Origin: F23-D06 sp045132055 | GTDB taxonomy: Bacteria; Bacteroidota; Bacteroidia; Bacteroidales; WCHB1-69 | Reading direction: 5' to 3' | Length of the DNA stretch: 64,000 nt | Assembly: GCA_045132055.1 (NCBI GenBank) | Contig: JBGURP010000033.1 | Coordinates: 186,001-250,000, forward strand | In this document: piece after piece, positions 23,387 to 32,371 of the stretch | Numbering within the stretch: position 1 is the first letter of the stretch | Layout: each line of letters opens with the position of its first letter | The notes under the pieces: generated by a model | Told to the model about the DNA's origin: nothing | Database searches by the model: none | The model's input: only the letters and a program-made list of their open reading frames with translations | Program-made: the position numbers and the translations under genes

Positions 23387-24103
23387 TCAGGCATGCAGGA
23401 TGTCTGCCAACACGGCAACAGATTCCATGTTGGAGAGGTGCTCGTTGTGAATCTTGTAGTATTCGATCAGGTAGCGCAGCAGGTTGTTACGGGTTTGGCG
23501 GTCAGGAATTGGAGTGCTTTCTTCGCGCAGCAGGTGGGCGAGATACTGGCTCTCTGCCTCGGGGAGCTCGCTTTGCTCGTCTAATCGCCATTGTTGGAAA
23601 CGGCCTTCCGTAAGCGAGAAGAAAGGCGTGGATTCCGAATAGTTGTTTTCAGGGAAGAAGCCGAGGATGATACTCAGCCGGATGAGAAAGCGCAACGGAG
23701 TGTCGGCAAAGCAGGTTTCCGCCTCGGTGATTTTGAGAATTTCGTCTTCCAGAAAATGAAACAGCACGGTATCGGGTCCTGCGTCAAACAATAGCTTATA
23801 AACCAATTCGTTATAAAACAGCAGGATGGAGCTTTTCACAGGGTCAAAGCCCATGTCGGCCGTCGTGCTCCGGCGCATGATGTCTTTGAGATATTTGAGC
23901 TTGTCTCCGCCGTGGTCGTTGTACGTGATGCTGACCAGTGCCATGGGCGAGAATAGCGCGGCCTTGATGCGGCTTTTCTTGCCGAATGCACCTTTCACGA
24001 TGAAGGACTGCGTGCCCTGCGCCTCTGTGTAAATCTTGACGATCAGGGAGGTGTCGGAGTACTTGGTGCTATGCAGTACGATTCCGGCCGTAGAGATATT
24101 CAT
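23387..24103 (-). CDS. recO: DNA repair protein RecO
   Basis: This 238-residue protein acts with RecF and RecR to load RecA on gaps. The N-terminal OB-fold opens ISTAGIVLHSTKYSDTSLIVKIYTE, followed by the helical C-terminal domain. I see no zinc-binding cysteine cluster, which is usual for RecO in this phylum. It is the last gene of the rbfA-permease-porZ-recO series, 12 bases after the porZ stop. Confidence 0.92.
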   Translation of the reverse strand: MNISTAGIVLHSTKYSDTSLIVKIYTEAQGTQSFIVKGAFGKKSRIKAALFSPMALVSITYNDHGGDKLKYLKDIMRRSTTADMGFDPVKSSILLFYNELVYKLLFDAGPDTVLFHFLEDEILKITEAETCFADTPLRFLIRLSIILGFFPENNYSESTPFFSLTEGRFQQWRLDEQSELPEAESQYLAHLLREESTPIPDRQTRNNLLRYLIEYYKIHNEHLSNMESVAVLADILHA

Positions 24104-24115
24104 GTCGGAATCTGT

Positions 24116-26470
24116 TTAGTGGATGAAGAGGAACTTGGTGACGATTTTCTCTTTGCCTTCCTCATCGGAGGCCATGACGAAATAGACGCCCGTGGCGGGG
24201 CGATTGCCAAAGTGGTCCTTGCAGTCCCACACCAGCTGTCCGCCTTCGCTGTAGCCTTGCCATACCAGCTTGCCCGAAGCGTCTGTGATTTTGCATAAAG
24301 AGTTGGTTTTCAGTCCTTTCACGGCTACCATGCCGTGGTAGTCGTGACGCACGGGGTTGGGAAATACCAGCAAATCTTCGTAGCTGTCGGCGCCTTTGGT
24401 GGCTCCGCCCCGGTAGCTGACAATTCCCTTGGAGGTGCCGAAGAAAACCTCTCCGGTCAGGTCGTCGATGCAGATGCTGGTAATCTGGTTGGAGAAAAGC
24501 GGATGGTCTTCTGCTGTGAAGTGCAGCAATTGCTCTTGGCCGTTCTCGCTCATGAGGAAAACGCCGGCCTTGTTGGTGCCGACCCACTTGCGGTTTGCAC
24601 CGTCCACTGCCAAAGCGGTAATTTCTTCATATTCAAAGAGTACGGATACATAGCCGTCCTGTTCCAGCAAAATGTTATTGGGCAACGCCGAGCCATCAAA
24701 CACTTTGGCAGGGTAGTAGATAACCTTGATGCCCTTGTCGGTGCCAATCCAGATTTCGCCATCTTTGTCCTCCGCGATACAATATACGGTGGAGGAGTTG
24801 ACTCGTGCGGCGGTGTTCATGTCAATACGTTGCAACTGGTCGTCTCCGGTATTGTCGTAGGTGCCGTTGTCGTTGAATGCCACCAGGTGGTATTTGTTGA
24901 GGTTGTCGTCACGCGGGAACGTGATCCACTTGAAACCTCTGGAGTCCACCAGCAGATGCTCGGCCACCACGCCGGCAGTAGAGGTGATGACGCCGGTGGT
25001 GATGTTGTATTCGTGCCAGGTGCCATTGGGCTCTAACATCTTCAACATCTTGCCACACTGGCTGTTGGTAAGCCAAAGATTACCTTTCTTGTCGAAAGCA
25101 AGCCCTGACACGAAAGTCTTTCCATATTCGGTGGAGTCCAAGGGGCTGTTGCTGGCGTTGTAGTGCTGTTCGATTCTTTGGTCGCGGCATCTGAAAAGTC
25201 CGTTGCCCCAGGAAGCGACATACCATTCCGACTCGTCATTTGGGTTAATGATCACATTGAGAAGGTCGGTGGTGATATGGGCGGGGTCGTAGTGGTAGAA
25301 TTCCATGGAGTTGGAGTGCCAGCGGTTGTGTACAAACCAGCTCAGGGAAGGATAATGGTATCTGGGAGAAAAAGATGGACTGGTAGCGCCTGGCACGACG
25401 GCCAATATTCCGTTATGGCTGCACATGCCTTGTGCGGTGGCAGCAAATGGGCCGTTTAAGGTCAGATATTTTGTGTAGTAAAAGGTTCTGTTGGCAGCGA
25501 TGAGCCCGTTGTTCTCATCGGCTACCCATACCATGTCCTCGTCCAATACCGCCTCTCTGGCGTACGGGTAGGCGTTGTCATCTTTGTACCAGACTGCCTT
25601 GAACGCAAGCACGCCATCAGCATCCAGCACCTCCACTTCATATTGGTTGCATACGGCCATCTCGTTTCCGAGTCCTGTGATGCCCATGACATTGTTATAG
25701 GTTTTGGTGGTGGGACTCCAGTCGCCTTGCCACAAGACATAGAGCGTGTCCATAGCCTCTTCGGAAAGGTCGCTCGTGGCGTTGCGGTTGGCGTACAAAT
25801 GCCCGTCGATGTAGAACAGATGGTCAAAGTCCGTGCTTTCTACAGGCTCCTTGCTCCATTCCAGGAAATTGGATGGGATGGGATGGTTGCGCGAAATGCT
25901 GTAAATGCCGTTGTTGGTGCTGACAAAATAGCGGTTTTCGCTGATGGCAATGTCGCGGGCAGTCAGCAACGTGTCCTCGTCTTTCGTGAACCAGCTGTCC
26001 TCTATCAGACGGCTGTCCAGATTGAGCAGGACGATGCCAAAGTCATACACAATGTAGGCTATGTTGTCATGGATGCGAATGTGCGAGGCTTCTTTCGATC
26101 CTGTCAGCTGTTTGTCGCGGATGTCGCTGATATTGTAGAGTTTGTCGTCTTTGATGAAGTCCAGATTTCCGTTCTTGTAGCTGATGAGCAGGACCTGATG
26201 CGGCTTGTCGTATTGGATGATGGCGATGTCCACGTCGGAGAGTCCTTCCACCTTTGTCCAGGAAGAGAGATTCGGTTGGTCGTTGCTGAGGGTATTCTTC
26301 TCTAATAACATCAGTCCATTGTTGGCTGCGGCATAGACGTAGTCGTCGCTCGCTGCCACGGAATGGAAACTGTGCAAGGGGATGTGGCTGCGGAACTGTC
26401 CGATGGGAACCTGACCCTGCAGGTGCAGCGCGAAGAGCAAGAATATGGAGAACAAAAATTGTCTTTTCAT
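24116..26470 (-). CDS. porZ: Type IX secretion system protein PorZ
   Basis: This 784-residue surface protein starts with a signal peptide (about 18 residues) and PIGQFRSHIPLHSFHSVA, the PorZ opening. Two seven-bladed beta-propeller regions follow (two-component-regulator type repeats such as NGLIAANRTFYY and EIWIGTDKGIKVIYYP). A C-terminal sorting-type domain closes it: LLVFPNPVRHDYHGMVAVKG and TGVYFVMASDEEGKEKIV. In Porphyromonas gingivalis, PorZ is part of the T9SS attachment complex that anchors cargo to A-LPS. It lies in an operon with rbfA, a permease gene and recO. Confidence 0.88.
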   Translation of the reverse strand: MKRQFLFSIFLLFALHLQGQVPIGQFRSHIPLHSFHSVAASDDYVYAAANNGLMLLEKNTLSNDQPNLSSWTKVEGLSDVDIAIIQYDKPHQVLLISYKNGNLDFIKDDKLYNISDIRDKQLTGSKEASHIRIHDNIAYIVYDFGIVLLNLDSRLIEDSWFTKDEDTLLTARDIAISENRYFVSTNNGIYSISRNHPIPSNFLEWSKEPVESTDFDHLFYIDGHLYANRNATSDLSEEAMDTLYVLWQGDWSPTTKTYNNVMGITGLGNEMAVCNQYEVEVLDADGVLAFKAVWYKDDNAYPYAREAVLDEDMVWVADENNGLIAANRTFYYTKYLTLNGPFAATAQGMCSHNGILAVVPGATSPSFSPRYHYPSLSWFVHNRWHSNSMEFYHYDPAHITTDLLNVIINPNDESEWYVASWGNGLFRCRDQRIEQHYNASNSPLDSTEYGKTFVSGLAFDKKGNLWLTNSQCGKMLKMLEPNGTWHEYNITTGVITSTAGVVAEHLLVDSRGFKWITFPRDDNLNKYHLVAFNDNGTYDNTGDDQLQRIDMNTAARVNSSTVYCIAEDKDGEIWIGTDKGIKVIYYPAKVFDGSALPNNILLEQDGYVSVLFEYEEITALAVDGANRKWVGTNKAGVFLMSENGQEQLLHFTAEDHPLFSNQITSICIDDLTGEVFFGTSKGIVSYRGGATKGADSYEDLLVFPNPVRHDYHGMVAVKGLKTNSLCKITDASGKLVWQGYSEGGQLVWDCKDHFGNRPATGVYFVMASDEEGKEKIVTKFLFIH

Positions 26471-26476
26471 AATCGC

Positions 26477-27709
26477 TTATTTTTTGAGGGTGTTTCGTCT
26501 CATGGCCAGTGCTGGAATGATGGAGGTGATGAGGCTGATGGCCAATATGGTGAGGCCGACCCAAATAAAGTCAGTGAATTGCATGTCAACGGGATAATAC
26601 TGCACCAGATAATGCTCGCCGCCACCTAATTTGACCACATGGAAGACTTGCTGTATCAGGCAGATGACAGCGCCGAGTGCCATGCCGGCCAGTCCGCCGA
26701 TGCAGGAAATGAGTACGCCTTCGTAGAGGAAGATGCGGCTCAGCATGCTGTCGGTTGCGCCCATGTTGCGCAGTATGTGCGTGTCGCTCCGCTTCTCCAA
26801 AATCAGCATGCCTAAGGAGCCGATGATGTTGAAGGCGGCCACGAGGAGAATGAAGGCCAGGATGACGTATATGATGAGTTTCTCCGACTGCATGGTCCGG
26901 AACAGGGTCTCTTCCTGCTCGTATTTGTTCTTGACGAGGAATTTGTCGCCTGCCATCTCCTGAATGCGCGGCTGTACTTTTGCGTACTCCTTGCTGTTTT
27001 TCAGTTGTACCTCCACAGAGGTCACCAGCCCATCGTACAGCATCAGGTCGCGCACAAAATCTATGGGACAGAATACCACGGTTTGGTCGTGGGTGGTGTT
27101 GGTGTTGAACACGCCGGTAGGGTAGAGGAACCGGGTGTTGAAGGCTTCCGCGGGGTTGGCCAGGTTTTTCTTGGTACGTTTGGGATAATAGAGTTTCAGC
27201 AGGTCGTAGCTGCGCAGGTTGATACGCAGTTTCCCGGCGGCGATGCTGCCCACGATGGCACACGGCTGGTTGCCACGGTAGAAGTCGAAGCTGCCGTCAA
27301 CCAGCATCCCGGCATAGCCCTCTCGGTTGAGATACTCCGGAGACACGCCCTTGAGTTTCACCAGCTCCTGGCACTCGCCATAGGTGGCGAGCGTGAGGTC
27401 GCTGACCACTTCGTGCACCGAAGCTATATCTGGCAGAGACGCGATCTTGTCCAACGGGATGGCCTCCGGAGCGAAGGATTTGCCCTCCTTGACTGTGATT
27501 TCAAAGTCGGGGTTGAAGGCGTTGAACCAACCGCCAATCATCTGCTCCATGCCGTTGAATACGGAGAGCACGATAATCAGTGCCGCCCCGCTGACCATGA
27601 TGCCGATCATGGAAATCAGGGAGATGACATTGATGATGTTATGCTGCTTTTTGGCAAACAGATACCTCAATGCGAAGAAAAGGGCCGTTTTGTGCTGCTC
27701 CAGGTTCAC
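26477..27709 (-). CDS. LolC/LolE-like ABC transporter permease
   Basis: This 410-residue membrane protein of the FtsX/MacB permease superfamily has an N-terminal TM helix (about 25-50), a periplasmic domain of about 220 residues, and three C-terminal TM helices (about 275-400). The family motif NVISLISMIGIMVSGAALII and EKRSDTHILRNMGATDSML are present. The latter is the coupling region that contacts the ATPase. It probably takes part in lipoprotein release to the outer membrane. No LolD-type ATPase is adjacent; the ftsE-like gene at 35262 is far away. It is 6 bases upstream of porZ and 2 bases after rbfA. Confidence 0.88.
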   Translation of the reverse strand: MNLEQHKTALFFALRYLFAKKQHNIINVISLISMIGIMVSGAALIIVLSVFNGMEQMIGGWFNAFNPDFEITVKEGKSFAPEAIPLDKIASLPDIASVHEVVSDLTLATYGECQELVKLKGVSPEYLNREGYAGMLVDGSFDFYRGNQPCAIVGSIAAGKLRINLRSYDLLKLYYPKRTKKNLANPAEAFNTRFLYPTGVFNTNTTHDQTVVFCPIDFVRDLMLYDGLVTSVEVQLKNSKEYAKVQPRIQEMAGDKFLVKNKYEQEETLFRTMQSEKLIIYVILAFILLVAAFNIIGSLGMLILEKRSDTHILRNMGATDSMLSRIFLYEGVLISCIGGLAGMALGAVICLIQQVFHVVKLGGGEHYLVQYYPVDMQFTDFIWVGLTILAISLITSIIPALAMRRNTLKK

Positions 27710-27711
27710 GA

Positions 27712-28047
27712 TTACTGTTTCAGAAGGCGGTCGATATTTTCCATGTAGTCCAGCGTGTCGTCAATGAAAAACTCCAGTTGGGGCACGACGCGTAGCTGGT
27801 TCTTGATTCTCTGGCCCAGTCGGAAGCGGATGTCCTTGGTGTTGGCGCGCACGGCGGCAATCACCGCGTCCTTGTTGTCCGCCATGTAGATGCTCAAATA
27901 GCCCCTGGCGATGGAGAGATCGGAGGTGATGGTGGCCTTGGTGACCGTGATCATGCAGTTATAGATGCTTTTGCTGTCCTGCAGGAAGATGTTGGCCAGC
28001 TCGCGTTGCAGGAGAGATGCTATTTTCTGTTGTCGTGTTGTATTCAT
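27712..28047 (-). CDS. rbfA: Ribosome-binding factor A
   Basis: This 111-residue KH-like protein helps mature the 30S subunit. RQQKIASLLQRELANIF and the DLSIARGYLSIY and DTLDYMENIDRLLKQ blocks are the RbfA signatures. It is the first gene of the rbfA-permease-porZ-recO group. A perfect 24-base palindrome sits in its 5' leader between the -7 box and the start codon, which may affect expression. Confidence 0.93.
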   Translation of the reverse strand: MNTTRQQKIASLLQRELANIFLQDSKSIYNCMITVTKATITSDLSIARGYLSIYMADNKDAVIAAVRANTKDIRFRLGQRIKNQLRVVPQLEFFIDDTLDYMENIDRLLKQ

Positions 28048-28065
28048 AATAGGTTATTTGTTGTT

Positions 28066-28089
28066 AGAGACGGTGCATGCACCGTCTCT
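28066..28089. promoter_or_regulatory. Perfect 24-bp palindrome in the rbfA leader
   Basis: AGAGACGGTGCA is followed at once by its exact reverse complement. It lies between the rbfA -7 box and the rbfA ATG, and on the plus strand it is followed by five T. It could be an RNA hairpin, an operator for a dimeric protein, or a plus-strand terminator. Confidence 0.75.
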
Positions 28090-28098
28090 TTTTCGGTG

Positions 28099-28106
28099 CA
28101 AAAATA
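28099..28106 (-). promoter_or_regulatory. Bacteroidota -7 box for rbfA operon
   Basis: On the minus strand this reads TATTTTTG, 51 bases from the rbfA ATG. Confidence 0.55.
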
Positions 28107-28155
28107 CAAAAATGTTCGTAGTTGTCCGGGATTTTGGAAATATCCCTTTTTTTTG

Positions 28156-28163
28156 TATCTTTG
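28156..28163 (+). promoter_or_regulatory. Bacteroidota -7 box
   Basis: TATCTTTG lies 25 bases ahead of the GT2 start at 28189 and may also serve kamD. Confidence 0.6.
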
Positions 28164-28188
28164 CCCGTTTTTTCGGATTGACAGAAAG

Positions 28189-28932
28189 ATGCTGAAAGAC
28201 AAGAAGATTTGTGTGGTGCTGCCGGCATTTAATGCGGCGATGACGTTGGAAAAGACCTACAAGGAGGTACCCATGGACATTGTGGATGAGGTTATCCTGG
28301 TGGACGACGGCTCCTCGGACGGTACTGTGGAGGTGGCTCGTGCGTTGGGCATTCAACATATCATCTGTCATGATGAGAACAAAGGATATGGTGGCAACCA
28401 GAAGTCGTGCTACGCAAAAGCTCTCGATTTGGGAGCGGATGTGGTGGTGATGTTGCATCCCGACTACCAGTACACGCCCAAGCTCATTGAGTCCATGGCG
28501 TATGTCATTGTCAATGGCGTGTACCCTGTGGTGCTGGGCTCGCGCATTTTGGGCTCCGGCGCACGCAAAGGCGGCATGCCGTGCTACAAGTACTTCTTCA
28601 ACCGTTGCCTGACCTTTGTCCAAAATGTGCTGATGGGACAGAAACTGTCGGAATACCATACTGGCTATCGCGCGTTCTCGGCGGATGTGCTCCGCGCCAT
28701 TAACTTCATGGCCGACTCCGACGATTTCGTGTTCGACAACCAGATGCTGGCACAGATATTCTACGCCGGCTATGAGATTGCCGAGATCACCTGCCCCACC
28801 AAATACTTTCCGGAGGCCTCCTCCATCAACTTCCGCCGGAGCAGCAAGTATGGATGGGGAGTGCTTTGGACTTCCATCCAATACCGCCTCCAAAAGTGGC
28901 ATTTGGCCCACTTCGATATTTTTGAACGATGA
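28189..28932 (+). CDS. Glycosyltransferase family 2 (dolichyl-phosphate-mannose-synthase-like)
   Basis: This 247-residue cytoplasmic-type GT-A enzyme starts CVVLPAFNAAMTLEKT. EVILVDDGSSDGT is the nucleotide-sugar region with the DDGS motif, HPDYQYTP contains the catalytic acidic residue, and LGSRILGSG is a further family block. It has no TM segment, so it resembles the soluble undecaprenyl/dolichyl-phosphate sugar transferases. The ATG at 28189 is preferred over a longer frame from 28006 because the -7 box lies between them. The sugar and acceptor cannot be named. Confidence 0.85.
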   Translation: MLKDKKICVVLPAFNAAMTLEKTYKEVPMDIVDEVILVDDGSSDGTVEVARALGIQHIICHDENKGYGGNQKSCYAKALDLGADVVVMLHPDYQYTPKLIESMAYVIVNGVYPVVLGSRILGSGARKGGMPCYKYFFNRCLTFVQNVLMGQKLSEYHTGYRAFSADVLRAINFMADSDDFVFDNQMLAQIFYAGYEIAEITCPTKYFPEASSINFRRSSKYGWGVLWTSIQYRLQKWHLAHFDIFER

Positions 28933-28975
28933 GAGATGAGGGATTAGAAATTAGAGAAAAGAATTTGATGTAAAA
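28931..28975. repeat. Low-complexity GATTAGAG-type tract
   Basis: GATGAGAGATGAGGGATTAGA and AATTAGAGAAAAG fill the GT2-kamD spacer. It belongs to the recurring intergenic family described in findings. Confidence 0.5.
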
Positions 28976-28986
28976 AATAGGAAAAT

Positions 28987-30543
28987 ATGAGAAAAAGTAA
29001 ACTCGGATTGGATTTCGCACAGGTTGATGCGGCCAAACAATTGGCAAAAAACATTGCCAATCAGGTACAGGAATTTGTGGATGCCTACACGACGGTGACG
29101 GTGGAACGTACCCTTTGTCGTCTGATTGGCATTGATGGGGTTGACGAGAACGGTGTGCCGTTGCCCAACCGCGTGGTGGATGCTCTTCTGGAAAAGGGCG
29201 TTCTGAACCAAGGTGTGCTCTATTTTATCGGTAATGCGATTTTGGAAACTGGCATGAATCCTCAGGCGATTGCGGAGAAAATCTCAACCGAAAACTGGGA
29301 TATCACCACACTGAAGCTCAATCCGTTGGATAAGATACAGGCGGCCGTCCAGCCTTTCATTGACGCTTGTTTGACGCGCATCAAAGGCAATGTGGCCAAG
29401 CGCAATGAGTACCTCAGCACCATTGGCGAGGGTCCGAAACCTTACCTCTATATCATTGTGGCTACGGGCAACATTTACGAAGATGTGGTGCAGGCACAGG
29501 CTGGTGCTCGTCAGGGTGCCGATGTGATTGCCGTGATCCGTACTACGGGACAGAGTCTGCTTGACTATGTGCCCTACGGCGCCACGACCGAAGGCTTCGG
29601 CGGCACGTTTGCCACACAGGAGAACTTCCGCATCATGCGCAAGGCCCTAGATGAAGTTGGCGAAGAGGTGGGCCGCTACATTCGCCTCTGTAACTACTGT
29701 TCCGGTCTCTGTATGCCCGAAATCGCCGCAATGGGCGCCCTTGAGCGTTTGGATGTGATGCTCAACGACGCACTCTACGGTATTTTGTTCCGCGACATCA
29801 ACCCGCAGCGTACTTTGATTGACCAGTATTTCTCCCGTATCATCAACGGCTATGCCGGCGTGATCATCAATACCGGTGAAGATAACTACCTCACCACCGC
29901 CGACGCTGTGGAGGCTGCCCACACGGTGCTTGCCTCTGACCTTATCAACGAGCAATTGGCCTTGCTCGCCGCGCTGCCGGAGGAACAGATGGGCCTCGGC
30001 CACGCCTTTGAGATGGACCCGATGCTGGAGAACGGCTTCCTATTGGAACTCGCCCAAGCACAGATGACCCGCGAGATCTTCCCGAAAGCTACGCTGAAGT
30101 ATATGCCTCCTACCAAGTTCATGACGGGCAACATCTTCCGTGGTCATATCCAAGATGCCCTCTTCAACATCATCGGCATCTGGACACACCAAGGCATCCA
30201 GTTGCTTGGTATGCCCACCGAAGCCATCCACACGCCGTTCATGAGCGACCGTTATCTCTCCATCGAGAATGCCCGCTACATCTTCAATGACATGAAGAGC
30301 ATTGGCGAGGAAATGGAATTCAGAGAGGGCGGTATCTGCCGCGAACGCGCCAAAACCGTCTTGAACAACACGATTGAACTGCTGAAGCAGATTGAAGTGG
30401 AAGGCATGTTCTCCGCACTCGAGAAGGGTATCTTCGGCGATGTGAAACGTCCGATGAACGGTGGTAAGGGCCTCGCCGGCGTGGTGACCAAGGGCGAGAA
30501 TTATTTCAATCCCTTCATTGAGTTGATGAAGAACAGGAAGTAA
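28987..30543 (+). CDS. kamD: Lysine 5,6-aminomutase, alpha subunit
   Basis: This 518-residue protein matches the alpha subunit of adenosylcobalamin- and PLP-dependent lysine 5,6-aminomutase, which moves the terminal amino group of D-lysine or L-beta-lysine inward in lysine fermentation. Family blocks include GLDFAQVDAAKQLAKNIA at the start, QAGARQGADVIAVIRTTGQSLLDYVP, YGATTEGFGGTFATQENFRI, and FREGGICRERAKTVLNN. The size agrees with the clostridial subunit (about 516). The partner kamE starts at 32372, after two unrelated genes. The other steps (kamA, kdd, kce) are not in this window. Confidence 0.9.
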   Translation: MRKSKLGLDFAQVDAAKQLAKNIANQVQEFVDAYTTVTVERTLCRLIGIDGVDENGVPLPNRVVDALLEKGVLNQGVLYFIGNAILETGMNPQAIAEKISTENWDITTLKLNPLDKIQAAVQPFIDACLTRIKGNVAKRNEYLSTIGEGPKPYLYIIVATGNIYEDVVQAQAGARQGADVIAVIRTTGQSLLDYVPYGATTEGFGGTFATQENFRIMRKALDEVGEEVGRYIRLCNYCSGLCMPEIAAMGALERLDVMLNDALYGILFRDINPQRTLIDQYFSRIINGYAGVIINTGEDNYLTTADAVEAAHTVLASDLINEQLALLAALPEEQMGLGHAFEMDPMLENGFLLELAQAQMTREIFPKATLKYMPPTKFMTGNIFRGHIQDALFNIIGIWTHQGIQLLGMPTEAIHTPFMSDRYLSIENARYIFNDMKSIGEEMEFREGGICRERAKTVLNNTIELLKQIEVEGMFSALEKGIFGDVKRPMNGGKGLAGVVTKGENYFNPFIELMKNRK

Positions 30544-30575
30544 AGATTAGAGATGAGAGATTAGAGGAGTAGAAG
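30544..30575. repeat. Low-complexity GATTAGAG-type tract
   Basis: AGATTAGAGATGAGAGATTA followed by GAGGAGTAGAAG starts directly at the kamD stop. Confidence 0.55.
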
Positions 30576-30604
30576 AGTGTTTTTTACCAAATAATTGTAT
30601 GCAA

Positions 30605-31768
30605 ATGAAAAATAAGTTTTTAATACTTCTGTGCGGTTTGATGGCGGTGTGTACGGTTGTCCATGCGCAGAAATCCAAGCAGGAAAAGTTGCCTTCGGAC
30701 GTGTCGGTGGTCTATTTCTGCAGTGAGATCACGCCGGAGAATATACAGAAACTCTACAATGCCCTGAACGTGAACCTTGCTCCCGATATGAAGGTGGGTT
30801 TGAAGGTGCATTTTGGCGAACGCGGCAATCAGAATTTCCTGAATCCTGAGTTGCTTCATCCGCTGGTGGACCAGGTGCATCCCACGTTTGTGGAGACGAA
30901 TGTGCTCTACGTCAGCGACCGCCGTTTCACCAAATCCCACATTGCATTGGCTGAGGAGCATGGTTTTACTTTTGCACCCATAGATATTCTGGATGCCGAT
31001 GGCGAAAAGATTTATCCGGGTGACGATAACTTCAAATATTGCAAGACCGTGCGTACGGGCGACCATTTTGAGGATTATCATTTCTACATCATCTACTCCC
31101 ACTTCAAAGGACATGGTTCTTCCGGTTTCGGCGGTGCCATCAAGAATGTGGGCATGGGTATGGCTTCTCCGGGTGGCAAGATGGCTATCCACGCCAACAA
31201 CTATCCCAAGGTGAATACGCCAGACAAGTGCTATCAGTGCAACCGTTGTGCCAACCAGTGTCCCGCTCTGGCCATTAATGTGGATGACAACGGCCCGATG
31301 ATTGACACGACCAAGTGTATTGGCTGTGCGAAATGCATCGCGGAGTGCCCGCTCAAGCTTTTCTCGCCAGACAACACTGGTTATGACGAGACGCGCTTCT
31401 TGGACAAGCTGGTGGAATACACCAAGGTGCTCATGGATCGCCGCCCGATGGTCTTCATCAACGTGATGGCCAACATCTCCAGCTCTTGCGATTGCTCATC
31501 ACGTGCGCCGAAGCCCTTCATGCGCGACATTGGCGCTGTGGCTTCCACTGATATTGTGGCCATTGACCAGGCCTGCCAGGACCTGACATCCAAGGCATAC
31601 GGCTGTGAGCATGTCTTCAAGGAAGTGAATCATGTCAGCGGAATGGAACAGCTGCAATACGCTGAAAAGCTAGGCATGGGCCATACTAAATACATTCTTA
31701 TAGACGTGGCCACTGGCAACCAAATCACGCTTGAGGACGCTGTAAAACAGACAGAAAAGGAGAAATAG
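30605..31768 (+). CDS. DUF362 protein with two [4Fe-4S] ferredoxin motifs and a signal peptide
   Basis: This protein of 387 residues (from the ATG at 30605; ATG 30599 is possible) is a DUF362 domain followed by a ferredoxin-type domain. CYQCNRCANQCP and CIGCAKCIAECP each bind a [4Fe-4S] cluster. The N-terminus KFLILLCGLMAVCTVVHAQ looks like a Sec signal peptide, which is odd for an iron-sulfur protein, since such clusters are normally inserted in the cytoplasm. The reaction is unknown. It lies between kamD and kamE, so an electron-transfer or reactivation role for the mutase is possible but only inferred. Confidence 0.8.
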   Translation: MKNKFLILLCGLMAVCTVVHAQKSKQEKLPSDVSVVYFCSEITPENIQKLYNALNVNLAPDMKVGLKVHFGERGNQNFLNPELLHPLVDQVHPTFVETNVLYVSDRRFTKSHIALAEEHGFTFAPIDILDADGEKIYPGDDNFKYCKTVRTGDHFEDYHFYIIYSHFKGHGSSGFGGAIKNVGMGMASPGGKMAIHANNYPKVNTPDKCYQCNRCANQCPALAINVDDNGPMIDTTKCIGCAKCIAECPLKLFSPDNTGYDETRFLDKLVEYTKVLMDRRPMVFINVMANISSSCDCSSRAPKPFMRDIGAVASTDIVAIDQACQDLTSKAYGCEHVFKEVNHVSGMEQLQYAEKLGMGHTKYILIDVATGNQITLEDAVKQTEKEK

Positions 31769-31777
31769 AATAGAAAA

Positions 31778-32317
31778 ATGGAAATTGACAATCTTTCGGT
31801 AGGAACCCGAGTGGTGCATGAAAAATATGGTGAGGGTATCATCAGTCAGAATAATGCACTGAGCTATAAGATTATCTTTGTTCGTGGCGGCGAGATTGAG
31901 TTCTCAAAACTCAATCTGGAATTAGAAGTGCTCGATCCCGTTGCAGCCGATGACGACCAGCCCAAACTCAATTTGAAGGAGGTGGAGCGTGTACTAACCC
32001 ACATCCTCGGCAAGTACAATGCCATCGAGCATAGGGTGGAACTGGGAGCCAAATGGCAAGGCGGAACAATGATTCTGCAGCCTGCCAACAAGGACCTCAA
32101 ACCCAAGGAGATCCCTGTTGAGACCTTCTTTCATAAGATTGTGATGATGCGAGACAGACTTCGCGTGCTGGAACAGAATATTAACAGCAGTGCTAGCTTG
32201 TCCGATGAGGAAAAAGTGAATCTGCAGCAATACATTTCCCGCATTTATGGAAGTATGACCTCCTTCAACATTCTTTTCGAGGACAAGGATGACTATTTTG
32301 TGGGAATGAAGAGCTAA
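31778..32317 (+). CDS. Small protein with Tudor/CarD-like N-terminus, function unknown
   Basis: This 179-residue protein starts SVGTRVVHEKYGEGIISQ, a Tudor-like fold resembling the RNA-polymerase- or UvrD-binding module of CarD and UvrD tails. The rest is helical with a conserved-looking TMILQPANKDLKPKEIPVETFFHKI block. I recall it as a Bacteroidota hypothetical protein family. No catalytic motif is seen. It lies 9 bases after the DUF362 gene and 54 bases before kamE, so it is probably co-transcribed. Confidence 0.7.
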   Translation: MEIDNLSVGTRVVHEKYGEGIISQNNALSYKIIFVRGGEIEFSKLNLELEVLDPVAADDDQPKLNLKEVERVLTHILGKYNAIEHRVELGAKWQGGTMILQPANKDLKPKEIPVETFFHKIVMMRDRLRVLEQNINSSASLSDEEKVNLQQYISRIYGSMTSFNILFEDKDDYFVGMKS

Positions 32318-32371
32318 CCAGGAAGAACCATATAAACCTTAAGAATTTTATAACTTTAAACCTAAATAGAT

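Noticed and set aside
28066..28094. Terminator of a plus-strand gene
   Set aside because: The palindrome is followed by T on the plus strand, but all genes upstream on that side are on the minus strand, so there is no transcript to stop; it is kept as a leader element instead.
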